Origin: Symsagittifera roscoffensis
Lineage: Eukaryota; Xenacoelomorpha; Acoela; Convolutidae
Length of the DNA stretch: 64,000 bases
Direction: 5' to 3'
Assembly (NCBI RefSeq): GCF_963678635.1
Contig: NC_087064.1
Coordinates: 65,155,548-65,219,547 of the forward strand
Shown here piece by piece: positions 1 through 7,315 of the stretch. Position 1 is the first letter of the stretch. Each line of letters starts with the position of its first letter. A program made the translations under genes and the position numbers. A model generated the notes under the pieces. That model did no database searches and was not told the DNA's origin. It worked only from the letters and a program-made list of their open reading frames with translations.

Positions 1-195
1 TATCTGTCCTCCAGCTTGAGCAAAAAGCAACCAGTGGGTTCCAGGTTGATCCGATGGTGAGGCATTCATAATCATGAACGTATTATCGTTTTTCAGTACT
101 GAAGAGCATGGCAAATCTGCCGGAAAAACACCTCTAAAGCGATGTTTCAAATGTTTACAACGGTTAATAATTTCTACTAGTTGAAGATTATCCAT
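1..195 (-). CDS. Adenovirus-type cysteine protease (PRO), N-terminal part, cut by window edge
   Basis: The reading frame starts with ATG at 195-193 and is open for 65 codons to the window edge. The visible part contains a short GVFPADLP motif and then NASPSDQPGTHWLLF. This is the typical N-terminal region of adenain-like (C5/Ulp1-fold) proteases of Polintons and adenoviruses. The histidine in GTHW is the predicted catalytic His; the catalytic Cys would lie beyond the edge. In the family the enzyme processes capsid and core precursors during virion maturation. The start lies only 7 bases after the stop of the upstream major capsid gene (203-1519), so the two are probably expressed together. 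Confidence 0.8.
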   Translation of the reverse strand, partial: MDNLQLVEIINRCKHLKHRFRGVFPADLPCSSVLKNDNTFMIMNASPSDQPGTHWLLFAQAGGQI

Positions 196-202
196 GTCTA
201 TC

Positions 203-1519
203 TTAGGTCATAAGAGTGTTTTTGGTAATTTTTCTATCTGAACGCACATAAACTGTTGATGCACGCTCTCCCATAAACAATAACTCGACGTTATTAGCGA
301 GACCTGCGTCAAACTTGAGTTCGAGCGAAATAGTGCAATTGGTCAATTCAGGATGAATAAAATCGTGTGAAGCCTCCTGAGTAGACGTGAGATCAAAAGC
401 CATAATATAATGATTATCATAATTAGCGAGACTGATTCCATGACTAGTGTTTAAAACAAAATCAAGAGCCTCAAGCGTATTGTAATAAATTCTTTTATTG
501 TCTGATGTTGAGATGGGAGTTCCGGCAATGGGTAGACCGTTTCTGTAAACAATGATCTCATTCAACCCAAATTTCTGGTAATGAAAAGGGTTTGTTCTAT
601 TAGTACCCAAATATGCTTCGTTTATGCTCATTGCTACTATCATTCTTCGAACAGGTTCTTTTGCAAAAACATCCTCTTGTCGCCAGCTTTGTACTCCTGC
701 AGTTGCGAGAAACGTTTTTGGTACTACTTCGATGTAATTGTAAATTGCCGGGTTCTTCAACAAAGTTTTTTCTATTGATGAGAGAACATAGTCAGTCACA
801 GTCATCTTTCTGACATAGAGGTTAGCTTCGATTATTTGGACCTTGTAGTGTTTAGCTGCATCTTCAGATATGACAACAAAATCATTAGGAGAACGTCTAA
901 GAGACAATCTTATTGTCACACCGCTAAGTAGATGCTTGTCACACGACAAAAAATCGCAAGCAATTTTACCAAATAGCTTCAGCTCGCTCGAGGCCGCAAC
1001 GAGACCTTTACGCTCCGTAACATCATCAGCTCTCCTTCCAGCACCGTCAATGGCTGATGGATTTTCTTCATAATAATAACCTTGACAAGCCAACCATGTT
1101 TTCTTGGCATCATTACCGTATGAAAACTCGGTCTCAATAAAGCTTTTATGGGCAAAATTAGCATTGGTAGTTGATATTTTTTCACCATTCAGAGACAGTG
1201 TACACTCAGAAAATAATGAAGATAAAGGATTGTTAACAAAATACGGCGTATCTCTGTTTGCCGCCTCTGTAGCATGTGTTCGAAGCACGTTTCCATTGCT
1301 TCGAACAATTCGTGCAACTATTTCCAAACGAGTACGTTGAAGATCGATGAAATTATTTCTGTCGCCGAGTACTTCAAACTCTAGCATAGGACCATCAGGG
1401 GAGTAGGAAGGTCCAATTTTTTGGGTGAATGCATTTTCAAAAGTGACAAGCAAAGGCGGTTTCTCAAATAAGTCCAAGGAGCTGTGAGTTGCTTCACTCG
1501 GGATTAAATTAGAAATCAT
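203..1519 (-). CDS. Polinton major capsid protein (double jelly-roll), 438 aa
   Basis: The protein starts about 15 residues before an LDLFEKPP motif. A charged stretch ending in FEVLGDRNNFIDL follows, a pattern I recognise from the F54H12.2-like proteins common in invertebrate genomes and assigned to Polinton capsids. In this family the protein forms the hexon-like shell of an icosahedral particle. The rest has no enzymatic motif and is rich in beta-type segments. The ATG at 1519-1517 overlaps the end of the basic protein gene (1509-1916) by 11 bases. At 438 aa it is somewhat short for a Polinton capsid protein, but the frame is undisturbed. The assignment as major rather than another capsid protein rests on family resemblance by eye. 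Confidence 0.8.
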   Translation of the reverse strand: MISNLIPSEATHSSLDLFEKPPLLVTFENAFTQKIGPSYSPDGPMLEFEVLGDRNNFIDLQRTRLEIVARIVRSNGNVLRTHATEAANRDTPYFVNNPLSSLFSECTLSLNGEKISTTNANFAHKSFIETEFSYGNDAKKTWLACQGYYYEENPSAIDGAGRRADDVTERKGLVAASSELKLFGKIACDFLSCDKHLLSGVTIRLSLRRSPNDFVVISEDAAKHYKVQIIEANLYVRKMTVTDYVLSSIEKTLLKNPAIYNYIEVVPKTFLATAGVQSWRQEDVFAKEPVRRMIVAMSINEAYLGTNRTNPFHYQKFGLNEIIVYRNGLPIAGTPISTSDNKRIYYNTLEALDFVLNTSHGISLANYDNHYIMAFDLTSTQEASHDFIHPELTNCTISLELKFDAGLANNVELLFMGERASTVYVRSDRKITKNTLMT

Positions 1520-1916
1520 TTTTAACCCTTGTAAAGAAATCGGAGCGACTTCTCTGTGCAGTTCGTTTTCTGGGAATGACGCGTCTCGTTTTTCGTTTAA
1601 ACGCCGTCGTTCTTTTCGGATGACTTTTCCGAGATCTACTTCCTCCTCCTACTTGCTTTTTGATTGTTTTTCTAACGGTGCTTTTGAGTGCCTGCTTAGG
1701 ACTTTTTCTTTTTGTTGCAACTTCTATCAGTTCTGGAGCTGCCTGAAGAAGTAGTTCTTTTCCGATTTTTTTAGCCGCGGGTATCACAAATTTTCGAGCC
1801 AGTGGAAGTGCGACTCTTCCTATTCCCAAGGCTAATGCACCGAAGCCACTGCCTCGTTGTCTATAATGCCCCGAGAAATGTGGTAGGTTTGCTTGGTTGT
1901 GGTAATATGAATCCAT
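1509..1916 (-). CDS. Small basic virion protein (adenovirus pVI/pX-like), 135 aa
   Basis: The first ATG is at 1916-1914; a TTG three codons upstream is in frame but less likely to be used. A hydrophobic or amphipathic stretch around residues 25-60 (GFGALALGIGRVALPLARKF and following) precedes a C-terminal half dense in Arg and Lys, with clusters such as KRKTRRVIPRKR. Polintons and adintoviruses carry such a protein between the capsid genes. It resembles the adenovirus membrane-lytic pVI and DNA-condensing core proteins pX/VII. Role inferred: packing DNA and/or disrupting membranes during particle entry. The end overlaps the major capsid start. Sequence conservation in this class is low, so placement relies on composition and position. 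Confidence 0.65.
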   Translation of the reverse strand: MDSYYHNQANLPHFSGHYRQRGSGFGALALGIGRVALPLARKFVIPAAKKIGKELLLQAAPELIEVATKRKSPKQALKSTVRKTIKKQVGGGSRSRKSHPKRTTAFKRKTRRVIPRKRTAQRSRSDFFTRVKNDF

Positions 1917-1921
1917 TTTGA

Positions 1922-2815
1922 TCAATTGCTAAACTTTTGAAATTTCAAAGTCAGAACAACTTTTCCCCCTCCAGCGAAAGGAACAAGTCCTCCAGTTTCT
2001 GTGCGCAAGTTCACAGAAATATTGGAAATATTATTGACCAAAAGTTTTTTAAAATCCAAATTACTAAACACTTTACGATGATTCGGTTCAATTGTACATG
2101 CGTAACCGTTTTTCACTCGACGATTTGTATCAATGACTCGTAAAAGGGGTGCTTTTGTGTCTCCGACTATTTGATAATGAATTATGTCCAGATAAATAAA
2201 CATAAGCTGAGTACCAGCGCATACATCAACGGGATAGTCAGCAATAAGATCTTGGGTAGAGAATGTGCTATGTTTCGTGCTTCCTTGTTTGTAACCTATA
2301 TGATAACCAGTTCCATCTCTGACGCCTTTGAATCCAAGTAGACTAGGAATTTGCGGGCTTGAAAAAGTTATACCTTCCCAATAATGCAGCCATAAGGAAA
2401 GATGTTTGGTTATTGGATCTATTACGTAATCCAATTTCTCTAATTCTGTCTTTCGACGAATCTCGTCCAGTATTTGATCAATGCTCGTATATTCTCCTTT
2501 TGTTAATTTTGCTGTTTCTCCAAGGTAAGGTCTGGAGATCTTGTCTTTCTCAACTTTCATGCTTGCTATAACCCGATCTTTTTTGTAGTACACAATGTTG
2601 TTGTCAGTTACGTTGTTTATCTGAGTAGGGAAGGTAATTTCTGTAACTGCTACTCTCCATTCACCTTGCAAATTTATTTCTTCACTCAGGAGATTTTTGA
2701 AGTTGGCCAGAGTGTTATCCTTAAAAACGTTCATTGATGCAGATGAAACTAGGGTAATTGTGAAGGAAGGGGGAACATTATGGGTGAAAAGACTGTCGGA
2801 AGTGCCCTCAGTCAT
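1922..2815 (-). CDS. Polinton minor capsid (penton-type) protein, 297 aa
   Basis: ATG at 2815-2813. The N-terminal third contains FTITLVSSASMNVFKDNTLA, then a run ending in GEWRVAVTEITFPTQ. This is the characteristic opening of the Polinton minor capsid protein: a beta-rich segment in which the element's product lists peptides as 'asparagine-rich tail, then E-I-x-F/Y-P'. In the family it forms the penton at the five-fold vertices with a single jelly-roll. It lies directly between the integrase (8-base overlap at 2808-2815) and the basic core protein (stop at 1922, next start at 1916). The frame is intact, without stops or unusual composition. No catalytic motif is expected or seen. Confidence 0.75.
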   Translation of the reverse strand: MTEGTSDSLFTHNVPPSFTITLVSSASMNVFKDNTLANFKNLLSEEINLQGEWRVAVTEITFPTQINNVTDNNIVYYKKDRVIASMKVEKDKISRPYLGETAKLTKGEYTSIDQILDEIRRKTELEKLDYVIDPITKHLSLWLHYWEGITFSSPQIPSLLGFKGVRDGTGYHIGYKQGSTKHSTFSTQDLIADYPVDVCAGTQLMFIYLDIIHYQIVGDTKAPLLRVIDTNRRVKNGYACTIEPNHRKVFSNLDFKKLLVNNISNISVNLRTETGGLVPFAGGGKVVLTLKFQKFSN

Positions 2816-4028
2816 GATTGTCCATCTCCAGAACGCGAATCAGTTCAGACTCGTAAAATTTTCCCTCAATCGGTTCTCTGTTAGAATCAATCAAATTGTA
2901 TGTTGGGGGATTTCGTGTTGGTATGTCAAAAACTTCAAACACTTCATCGGTGAACGATTGTTTGTAACCCTTGCGAAAACGTATGTCTACTTTGGCAAGT
3001 CTAACATAATCACCAACATAAAGCTTTGGACGTCGAACTAACTTCAAAGACTGTTCTGCTCTTAATGAAATCAGGCGAGGAACATCTTTTTTAGTTACTT
3101 TATTTGGTGCAAGATTTGTGACACGATTTGTTCTCGAATTAATTGCATTGACAAAATCTTGCAATTTGTCAATGTATGAGTAAGTCCATTTATCCTCCAA
3201 GTACTTATAAATAAGATTTTTCAAGGAACGGATATTTCTCTCAGCGAATGCGGACTTTTTCTCGCTCTCTGTGCTATATGTGTTTATGCCTTTCTTTTTA
3301 CATAATGCTTCGAAGGACCCTTTAAACTCTGTGCCCTTGTCCACCCATACTTTTTCCGGTTGTTTTGTCGTTATCATTAGTTTGAACGCTTCTGCTGTTG
3401 TAGTAGCATACTTTGATTTCAAGGGTTGCACTCTGAGATAGCGGGACATGCAGTCAACTGCAACAAGCAGATACTTAACATCATGGTTGTACTGGGCAAG
3501 TTTATCAACAAAGGCCAGATCTAATGACCAGATTTCGTCGATATCGTAAACTATGACCTTGAGTCGCGGCGTTTTTCGGATCACAGTTCGATATTTTGTG
3601 TAAGCAGGTTCAGTATGAAGGAAATGTTTAACTTTCTTTCGCGACAAATTGCTTGCTTTTATCAAGTTGTTCACACTACCAAATAACGCGGGACCTTTGT
3701 CACTGTATTTAGTTTTCAACAATTTTTCTTCAATCTTGGTAATTTTCCCATTGTTTTGTTTGCGCCTTCGTCTTTTCTGACGTTGGAGAATCTGAATCGT
3801 TATGGGGCGTTCCGTAAGAGTCAGAGCCTTCTTCTGACTCTTTTTCACGTTTTTGGTTTTGGGTTTTTCTATTACCGCTGAGACTTTTTCGTTTGTGTTT
3901 TTTACTTCTCTTAAGGTTTGCACTACTTTTTTCCTGCCAAGTGGGCGATGTTGAGCGGGTTCTTGAGGGTCCGGGTTCTCGTTTCTCTTGAGCGTTAAAA
4001 GACGCTGACTGAACCGCGTGTTTGGCAT
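2808..4028 (-). CDS. Retroviral-type DDE integrase of the Polinton, 406 aa
   Basis: ATG at 4028-4026. Residues 1-95 are basic and low in complexity. From about residue 100 the family pattern begins (KYSD..PALFGSVNNL, then LSRKKVKHFL). The RNase-H-fold core carries the catalytic triad D170 (in WSLDLAF), D230 (in WVDKGTEF) and E263 (in FAERNIRSLK). A C-terminal SH3-like segment (YVGDYVRL to about 400) follows. Polinton integrases insert the linear element and create 6-bp target duplications. The first 100 codons overlap the upstream gene (3730-4590) in another frame, so translation may really begin at a later codon near residue 95. The 3' end overlaps the minor capsid gene by 8 bases. All three acidic residues are present, so activity is plausible. 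Confidence 0.9.
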   Translation of the reverse strand: MPNTRFSQRLLTLKRNENPDPQEPAQHRPLGRKKVVQTLREVKNTNEKVSAVIEKPKTKNVKKSQKKALTLTERPITIQILQRQKRRRRKQNNGKITKIEEKLLKTKYSDKGPALFGSVNNLIKASNLSRKKVKHFLHTEPAYTKYRTVIRKTPRLKVIVYDIDEIWSLDLAFVDKLAQYNHDVKYLLVAVDCMSRYLRVQPLKSKYATTTAEAFKLMITTKQPEKVWVDKGTEFKGSFEALCKKKGINTYSTESEKKSAFAERNIRSLKNLIYKYLEDKWTYSYIDKLQDFVNAINSRTNRVTNLAPNKVTKKDVPRLISLRAEQSLKLVRRPKLYVGDYVRLAKVDIRFRKGYKQSFTDEVFEVFDIPTRNPPTYNLIDSNREPIEGKFYESELIRVLEMDNHD

Positions 4029-4590
4029 TTCGATTTATTACCAGGTTTTCATTCAAGTTGAGAGCAGTTAAAATGTTAATGAACGCCGGATTGTGTAGTT
4101 TTTTCGTTGGTTGTTGTATGTCGTATAAAAATATTGTAGCTTTAAGTCCTGTTGGTACTTTATCTACATATATCACCTCATTGTCATGGTTTATGGTTAC
4201 TCTTTCTGAATTTTCTATAATTTCAAGTACGGTTTTTGCTCTAACAAATTTTTTGTCTTCTAAAACTTGTAACTGTCCTAAAATGCTTTCGGTCTGTCTA
4301 TTGTGTTTCTCTTCTAGTTTTTCGTCTTTAACACGTTCGACCGGTACTTCTTCATCGTCCGTTAACAGTTTAAGCTGTTCTTGTTGGGGCTCAACATTAT
4401 CCGTAAATGTTTCCTTCGTTGCAGTAGTCTTACTAGTTTGTGGAGGTAATTGGGGTCTAAGCCGGTTAAGATAGGACAGTTGAGCATTTTTATGTTTAAT
4501 ATTATTATCATGAAGAACACGTGCAGCATGTGGCTGCTCTTTAACATATAAATGTTTCGGAATTAGAATGAATTCTTCAGCAGTCATCAT
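3730..4590 (-). CDS. Conserved Polinton protein of unknown function, basic C-terminus, 286 aa
   Basis: The first ATG is at 4590-4588, immediately after the stop of the 101-aa gene (shared base). The N-terminus reads EEFILIPKHLYV, a pattern I associate with proteins found next to the integrase in many invertebrate Polintons. A middle part is rich in Glu, Lys and Gln. The C-terminal 90 residues are very rich in Ser, Lys, Arg and Glu (SRTRSTSPT, then HKRKSLSGNRKTQ) and look disordered. The last 300 bases overlap the integrase N-terminus in another frame. No enzyme motif is visible. A nucleic-acid-binding or scaffold role would be a guess. Confidence 0.6.
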   Translation of the reverse strand: MMTAEEFILIPKHLYVKEQPHAARVLHDNNIKHKNAQLSYLNRLRPQLPPQTSKTTATKETFTDNVEPQQEQLKLLTDDEEVPVERVKDEKLEEKHNRQTESILGQLQVLEDKKFVRAKTVLEIIENSERVTINHDNEVIYVDKVPTGLKATIFLYDIQQPTKKLHNPAFINILTALNLNENLVINRNAKHAVQSASFNAQEKREPGPSRTRSTSPTWQEKSSANLKRSKKHKRKSLSGNRKTQNQKREKESEEGSDSYGTPHNDSDSPTSEKTKAQTKQWENYQD

Positions 4591-4895
4591 TAAGTTGTGA
4601 GGTACTTGTAACAAAAATAAAGTATTTGTCGAACTAAATGGAAGCCTTCTTTACTCAAAATAATCGCACGTTTTTTGACAACACTGGTTTTTGGAGTTAA
4701 TAAGTATTTGTATGCTGTCTCGAATCGTTCGATGTTTGCGATTTTAACGGGTACGTTTCCATTGACTACATTGAGCAAACATTCACAAACAAGTGTTATG
4801 ATCTCACGATTTGAAGTTTTTCTAATTAATCTTCTTAGCTGGTCAGGTTTCAGTTGTACCATATGCCGCAGAATAGATAAGTTTTTCTTTTTCAT
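4590..4895 (-). CDS. Small conserved Polinton protein, helical and basic, 101 aa
   Basis: ATG at 4895-4893, stop at 4592-4590. The sequence resembles a short protein repeatedly found in Polintons, with a basic N-terminal helix (KPDQLRRLIRKTSNREI), a central CECLLNVVNGNVPVK motif, and a segment with TSVVKKRAIILSKEG. Its function in the family is not known to me. Its position between the ATPase (53-base overlap at 4843-4895) and the integrase-side gene suggests co-expression with virion genes. It has no signal peptide and no clear membrane segment. Small helical basic proteins of this kind could bind DNA or act in the particle core, but that is inference only. Confidence 0.6.
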   Translation of the reverse strand: MKKKNLSILRHMVQLKPDQLRRLIRKTSNREIITLVCECLLNVVNGNVPVKIANIERFETAYKYLLTPKTSVVKKRAIILSKEGFHLVRQILYFCYKYLTT

Positions 4896-5544
4896 TTGTG
4901 ATTGGAGTAGTTTCTGCTTCAGATAAGGGTAAATAAAAAACTGTTGGCCCAGGTGGTGTGATATTTGAACAATATCTCAAACAATCTGATGTACGGGGGT
5001 CCAAGTCGATTAGAAGATGTCCAAAAGAGTCTCTGGTAGCTAATTCGTAACAGTTTCTCAAAAATTTTGATACATTCAATTGTCTTCCTAATAGATCTAG
5101 TTGCTGAACGTCGCGAGGCGATTTGAACAGAATGATGTGTGAAGTGTTCAAATCAATCGTACGCGACCATCGACTTTGTTGAAACAAGTTATGCTTAACA
5201 TATATTACATCTATCCCTCTATGTCTACCCGCTGTCGCTAACCTAACAAATTCCTTGTCATTATAGATGTCTTCACATGAATCATCGAAAACTAGAAGAA
5301 CATTTTCTAATTTTCTCACAGATTCGAATCCGTCGAATTTCATGAACTCCATATTCACTTCGCGAGAAGACACTTTTTCTGAGAATGCAGGTTGCATCTC
5401 TTTGTAAAGATATAGAACGGTTCCAAATTTAGGGTAAAAAGTATTTCCCATCAGAAGTTTCAAAATTAACTCAGTTTTCCCGGATCCTGAAGGTCCCACT
5501 ATCGCCATAAAAATTCTTGTCGAAGTATCAATCACTTTATTCAT
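4843..5544 (-). CDS. FtsK/HerA-type genome-packaging ATPase (A32-like), 233 aa
   Basis: The ATG at 5544-5542 overlaps the stop of the membrane-protein gene in an ATGA arrangement, which supports this start over a TTG 24 codons upstream. Walker A GPSGSGKT is at residues 17-24. Walker B VLLVFDD is at residues 82-88, followed by the usual polar residues. A downstream TAGRHRGIDVIYVKHN segment (about residues 104-119) matches the region after Walker B in A32-like ATPases, where a sensor Asn or Gln is expected. In Polintons and their viral relatives this enzyme pumps the DNA into the preformed capsid. Length is typical for the family. The frame is intact and the key residues are all present. Confidence 0.9.
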   Translation of the reverse strand: MNKVIDTSTRIFMAIVGPSGSGKTELILKLLMGNTFYPKFGTVLYLYKEMQPAFSEKVSSREVNMEFMKFDGFESVRKLENVLLVFDDSCEDIYNDKEFVRLATAGRHRGIDVIYVKHNLFQQSRWSRTIDLNTSHIILFKSPRDVQQLDLLGRQLNVSKFLRNCYELATRDSFGHLLIDLDPRTSDCLRYCSNITPPGPTVFYLPLSEAETTPITNEKEKLIYSAAYGTTET

Positions 5545-5825
5545 ATTCTTGGGTTTGGTAGTACGTAACCAGCCAAGCCTGATAAAATCGAGAACCAAAC
5601 TGACGTTTCTTCGCAACTTAATTTAGTGAAAGAAAGTTTGAGAATGCAGAAAGTTAGTAAAATTAGAATTACTACCATTTGCGCAACAAAAACTACTTCA
5701 GACCTTGGCAAAGTTACATTGTTACAAAACTTCCATGATTTTTTTTCACTGTTTGTCTCGTTATAAACAAACTCTGTTACTAATGTTGCGTCAGGTTCAT
5801 CTACTGCTGTTGTTGCTTCTGACAT
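5541..5825 (-). CDS. Small single-pass membrane protein of the Polinton, 94 aa
   Basis: ATG at 5825-5823; the stop overlaps the ATPase start. There is an N-terminal acidic part, then one strongly hydrophobic segment (VVFVAQMVVILILLTFCILKL, about residues 45-65). The C-terminus contains CEETSVWFSILSGLAGYVLPNP, a conserved ending I recognise from comparable short Polinton proteins. Its role is unknown; membrane location is predicted from the hydrophobic segment. Position directly upstream of the ATPase within the virion gene block suggests a part in assembly or in the particle. Confidence 0.6.
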   Translation of the reverse strand: MSEATTAVDEPDATLVTEFVYNETNSEKKSWKFCNNVTLPRSEVVFVAQMVVILILLTFCILKLSFTKLSCEETSVWFSILSGLAGYVLPNPRI

Positions 5826-5952
5826 TTGAGAAACTATTTATTCTACAGACTGCGTTAGACTTTTTCTCTCTGCGAATGAAGCTTGTAAAAAATTAAATTA
5901 CTTTTGAGAACAGTAAAAAATTTCATAACGTGTGAAATCTCTATCATTTATG

Positions 5953-6153
5953 TCATGCATTTCTAAAACAAAGTTTGCTGGGATATTTGCGGTTTTTTTT
6001 GTAGTACATTATTTTCTTCACAGTATCCTCTTTCACAATCGTCTTAATCTCATCTGGCAATTCACTGCTGTTTAGATCCATCTGAACTCCTGGCTGACGT
6101 TTGGGTACTAAGACTAGTTCGGGAAGACATACTCCTCGCTTGCTGGCTAACAT
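5953..6153 (-). CDS. Overlapping frame, possible C-terminal part of the preceding gene, 66 aa
   Basis: From the ATG at 6153-6151 this frame encodes a 66-residue polypeptide with motif LPELVLVPKRQPGVQM and a basic C-terminus. The frame is open further upstream to about 6195, overlapping the end of the 6062-6403 gene by more than 130 bases. The upstream gene's own C-terminus in the overlap is a run of Ser/Thr/Gln that looks accidental, whereas this frame looks protein-like. This suggests either a frameshift in a single gene or a separate overlapping gene. I do not recognise a family. Confidence 0.4.
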   Translation of the reverse strand: MLASKRGVCLPELVLVPKRQPGVQMDLNSSELPDEIKTIVKEDTVKKIMYYKKNRKYPSKLCFRNA

Positions 6154-6403
6154 TTCTGATAAACTTGAATCTCTGGAAGTATACAAATTGATCAATAACT
6201 GGAAAAAACCTCTTCAACGTAGACAACTCTTCTTCGGAAATTATTATTTGCTCCTTCCTCTGAACAATTTGGCCACTGCAATCAATACGCTCTATTCTCG
6301 TTAATGAAATTTTAATATCACCCTCTGGAGTCATCCACGCACAAAGCATTGAATTTTGTGATAGGTATGTCTCCACTTTCGCTGATCTCTCGCTGTTGTT
6401 CAT
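6062..6403 (-). CDS. Possible PC4-like single-stranded DNA-binding protein, 113 aa
   Basis: ATG at 6403-6401, overlapping the upstream 189-aa gene (6318-6887) by 86 bases. Residues about 27-70 read GDIKISLTRIERIDCSGQIV, then a short linker, then IIISEEELSTLKRF. This is the strand-strand-strand-helix pattern of the transcription coactivator PC4/p15 fold, in which a curved sheet binds single-stranded DNA and a final helix mediates dimerisation. The match is by eye and short, so it is tentative. The last 40 residues are low in complexity (SSRTSLSTQTSARSS) and overlap the neighbouring frame 5953-6153, which may be the true continuation after a frameshift. Confidence 0.45.
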   Translation of the reverse strand: MNNSERSAKVETYLSQNSMLCAWMTPEGDIKISLTRIERIDCSGQIVQRKEQIIISEEELSTLKRFFPVIDQFVYFQRFKFIRNVSQQARSMSSRTSLSTQTSARSSDGSKQQ

Positions 6404-6887
6404 TTTTCAACCAATCATAAAAAACCTTGGTTTTCTTCAAGGCACAATGATTCCTGGAGTTGTAATGTGGAATATGTTTATTGCAACTTGGATAATTTTT
6501 AAAATATAAGTTTTCAACCCGAGGACAGCCCAAATCATCTAGGTTTTCAATCTTTCGGTCCAAGTACTTGGCCAAAAATTCTGTCTTTTCTTTTCCTTTA
6601 GCGTAAAAAACGGCACCAGGATTTCTCAGCACAAAACTCTGAAGTATTTGATTCAAGTTTATATAAAGATAATCACCGTTTTCCCAATGGAGACCGTGTA
6701 AATAATTAGTTAACCAGTTGTAAGCTTTTTGTTCAAGCTTTGGTAGTATATTGAAATTCACTGGAGGTAGGAAAATGAGTCGATCGCTGTAGTCTGAAGT
6801 TGTTATTGCTAATTCTTTAACCACAAAGGCGTTTTTCTTGTAACGAAAGCCTTCCACGTCAAGCACAACTGATCTCTCGCCTAGCAT
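6318..6887 (-). CDS. Polinton protein with possible 3'-5' exonuclease-like fold, 189 aa
   Basis: ATG at 6887-6885, overlapping the stop of the next gene upstream by a few bases. The N-terminus carries VVLDVEGFRYKKNAFVVKEL, which looks like the first strand pair of a DEDD-type nuclease with a D-x-E pair. Near the C-terminus is a cluster of Cys and His residues (NYPSCNKHIPHYNSRNHCAL), where DEDDh enzymes have their His motif. The usual Asp after that His is replaced here (HCALKKT), so activity is doubtful. Length suits a minimal fold. Role inferred: nucleic-acid processing, or an inactive structural derivative. I would not name it more precisely. Confidence 0.5.
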   Translation of the reverse strand: MLGERSVVLDVEGFRYKKNAFVVKELAITTSDYSDRLIFLPPVNFNILPKLEQKAYNWLTNYLHGLHWENGDYLYINLNQILQSFVLRNPGAVFYAKGKEKTEFLAKYLDRKIENLDDLGCPRVENLYFKNYPSCNKHIPHYNSRNHCALKKTKVFYDWLKNEQQREISESGDIPITKFNALCVDDSRG

Positions 6888-7315
6888 TCTAGTAAATGAT
6901 AAACTTCTGGTTTTTTCAACTTAATGAAAAGGCAGAACGCTATTCCACTCAAATGTCCCAATAAGCTGTTGTTACAGTTCCAGGGCAACATGTAACAGTA
7001 CGTGGGACCCTGTTGATAAAATTCGTGTATAAATCCGGCCGCATCGTGCAAAATAGCGTGCAATCGTAAAATTTTGGAATTTTTCAAATATTTGTCCAAG
7101 GAAGAGTTATCAATACCAATCAAGCCACCATAAGGTCTCAACTTAATTAAAATGTCGTAGTTAAGGTTATCAGAACTAACAAAAAACAGAGAACATGCAG
7201 CTAGAAAATAGTTGCGTCGGTTAGAATTATCAGGATAAGTTTGTTTCAAAGACGTATAAATTTCGTGAATTATTTTCAAATCAATAGGAGTTACTCTGCT
7301 TTTTTGCAATTTCAT
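6881..7315 (-). CDS. Polinton protein of unknown function, 144 aa
   Basis: ATG at 7315-7313, with the next gene overlapping by 7 bases (6881-6887) and the previous one by 35 bases. A notable central segment reads LHAILHDAAGFIHEFYQQGP and is followed by a cysteine- and aromatic-rich stretch (TYCYMLPWNC) and a hydrophobic C-terminal part (LLGHLSGIAFCLFIKL). I do not recognise a family. The protein is intact and fits the compact gene order of the element, so it is probably real. The H-x(3)-H-D cluster could be a metal site, but nothing else supports an enzyme. Confidence 0.55.
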   Translation of the reverse strand: MKLQKSRVTPIDLKIIHEIYTSLKQTYPDNSNRRNYFLAACSLFFVSSDNLNYDILIKLRPYGGLIGIDNSSLDKYLKNSKILRLHAILHDAAGFIHEFYQQGPTYCYMLPWNCNNSLLGHLSGIAFCLFIKLKKPEVYHLLEC

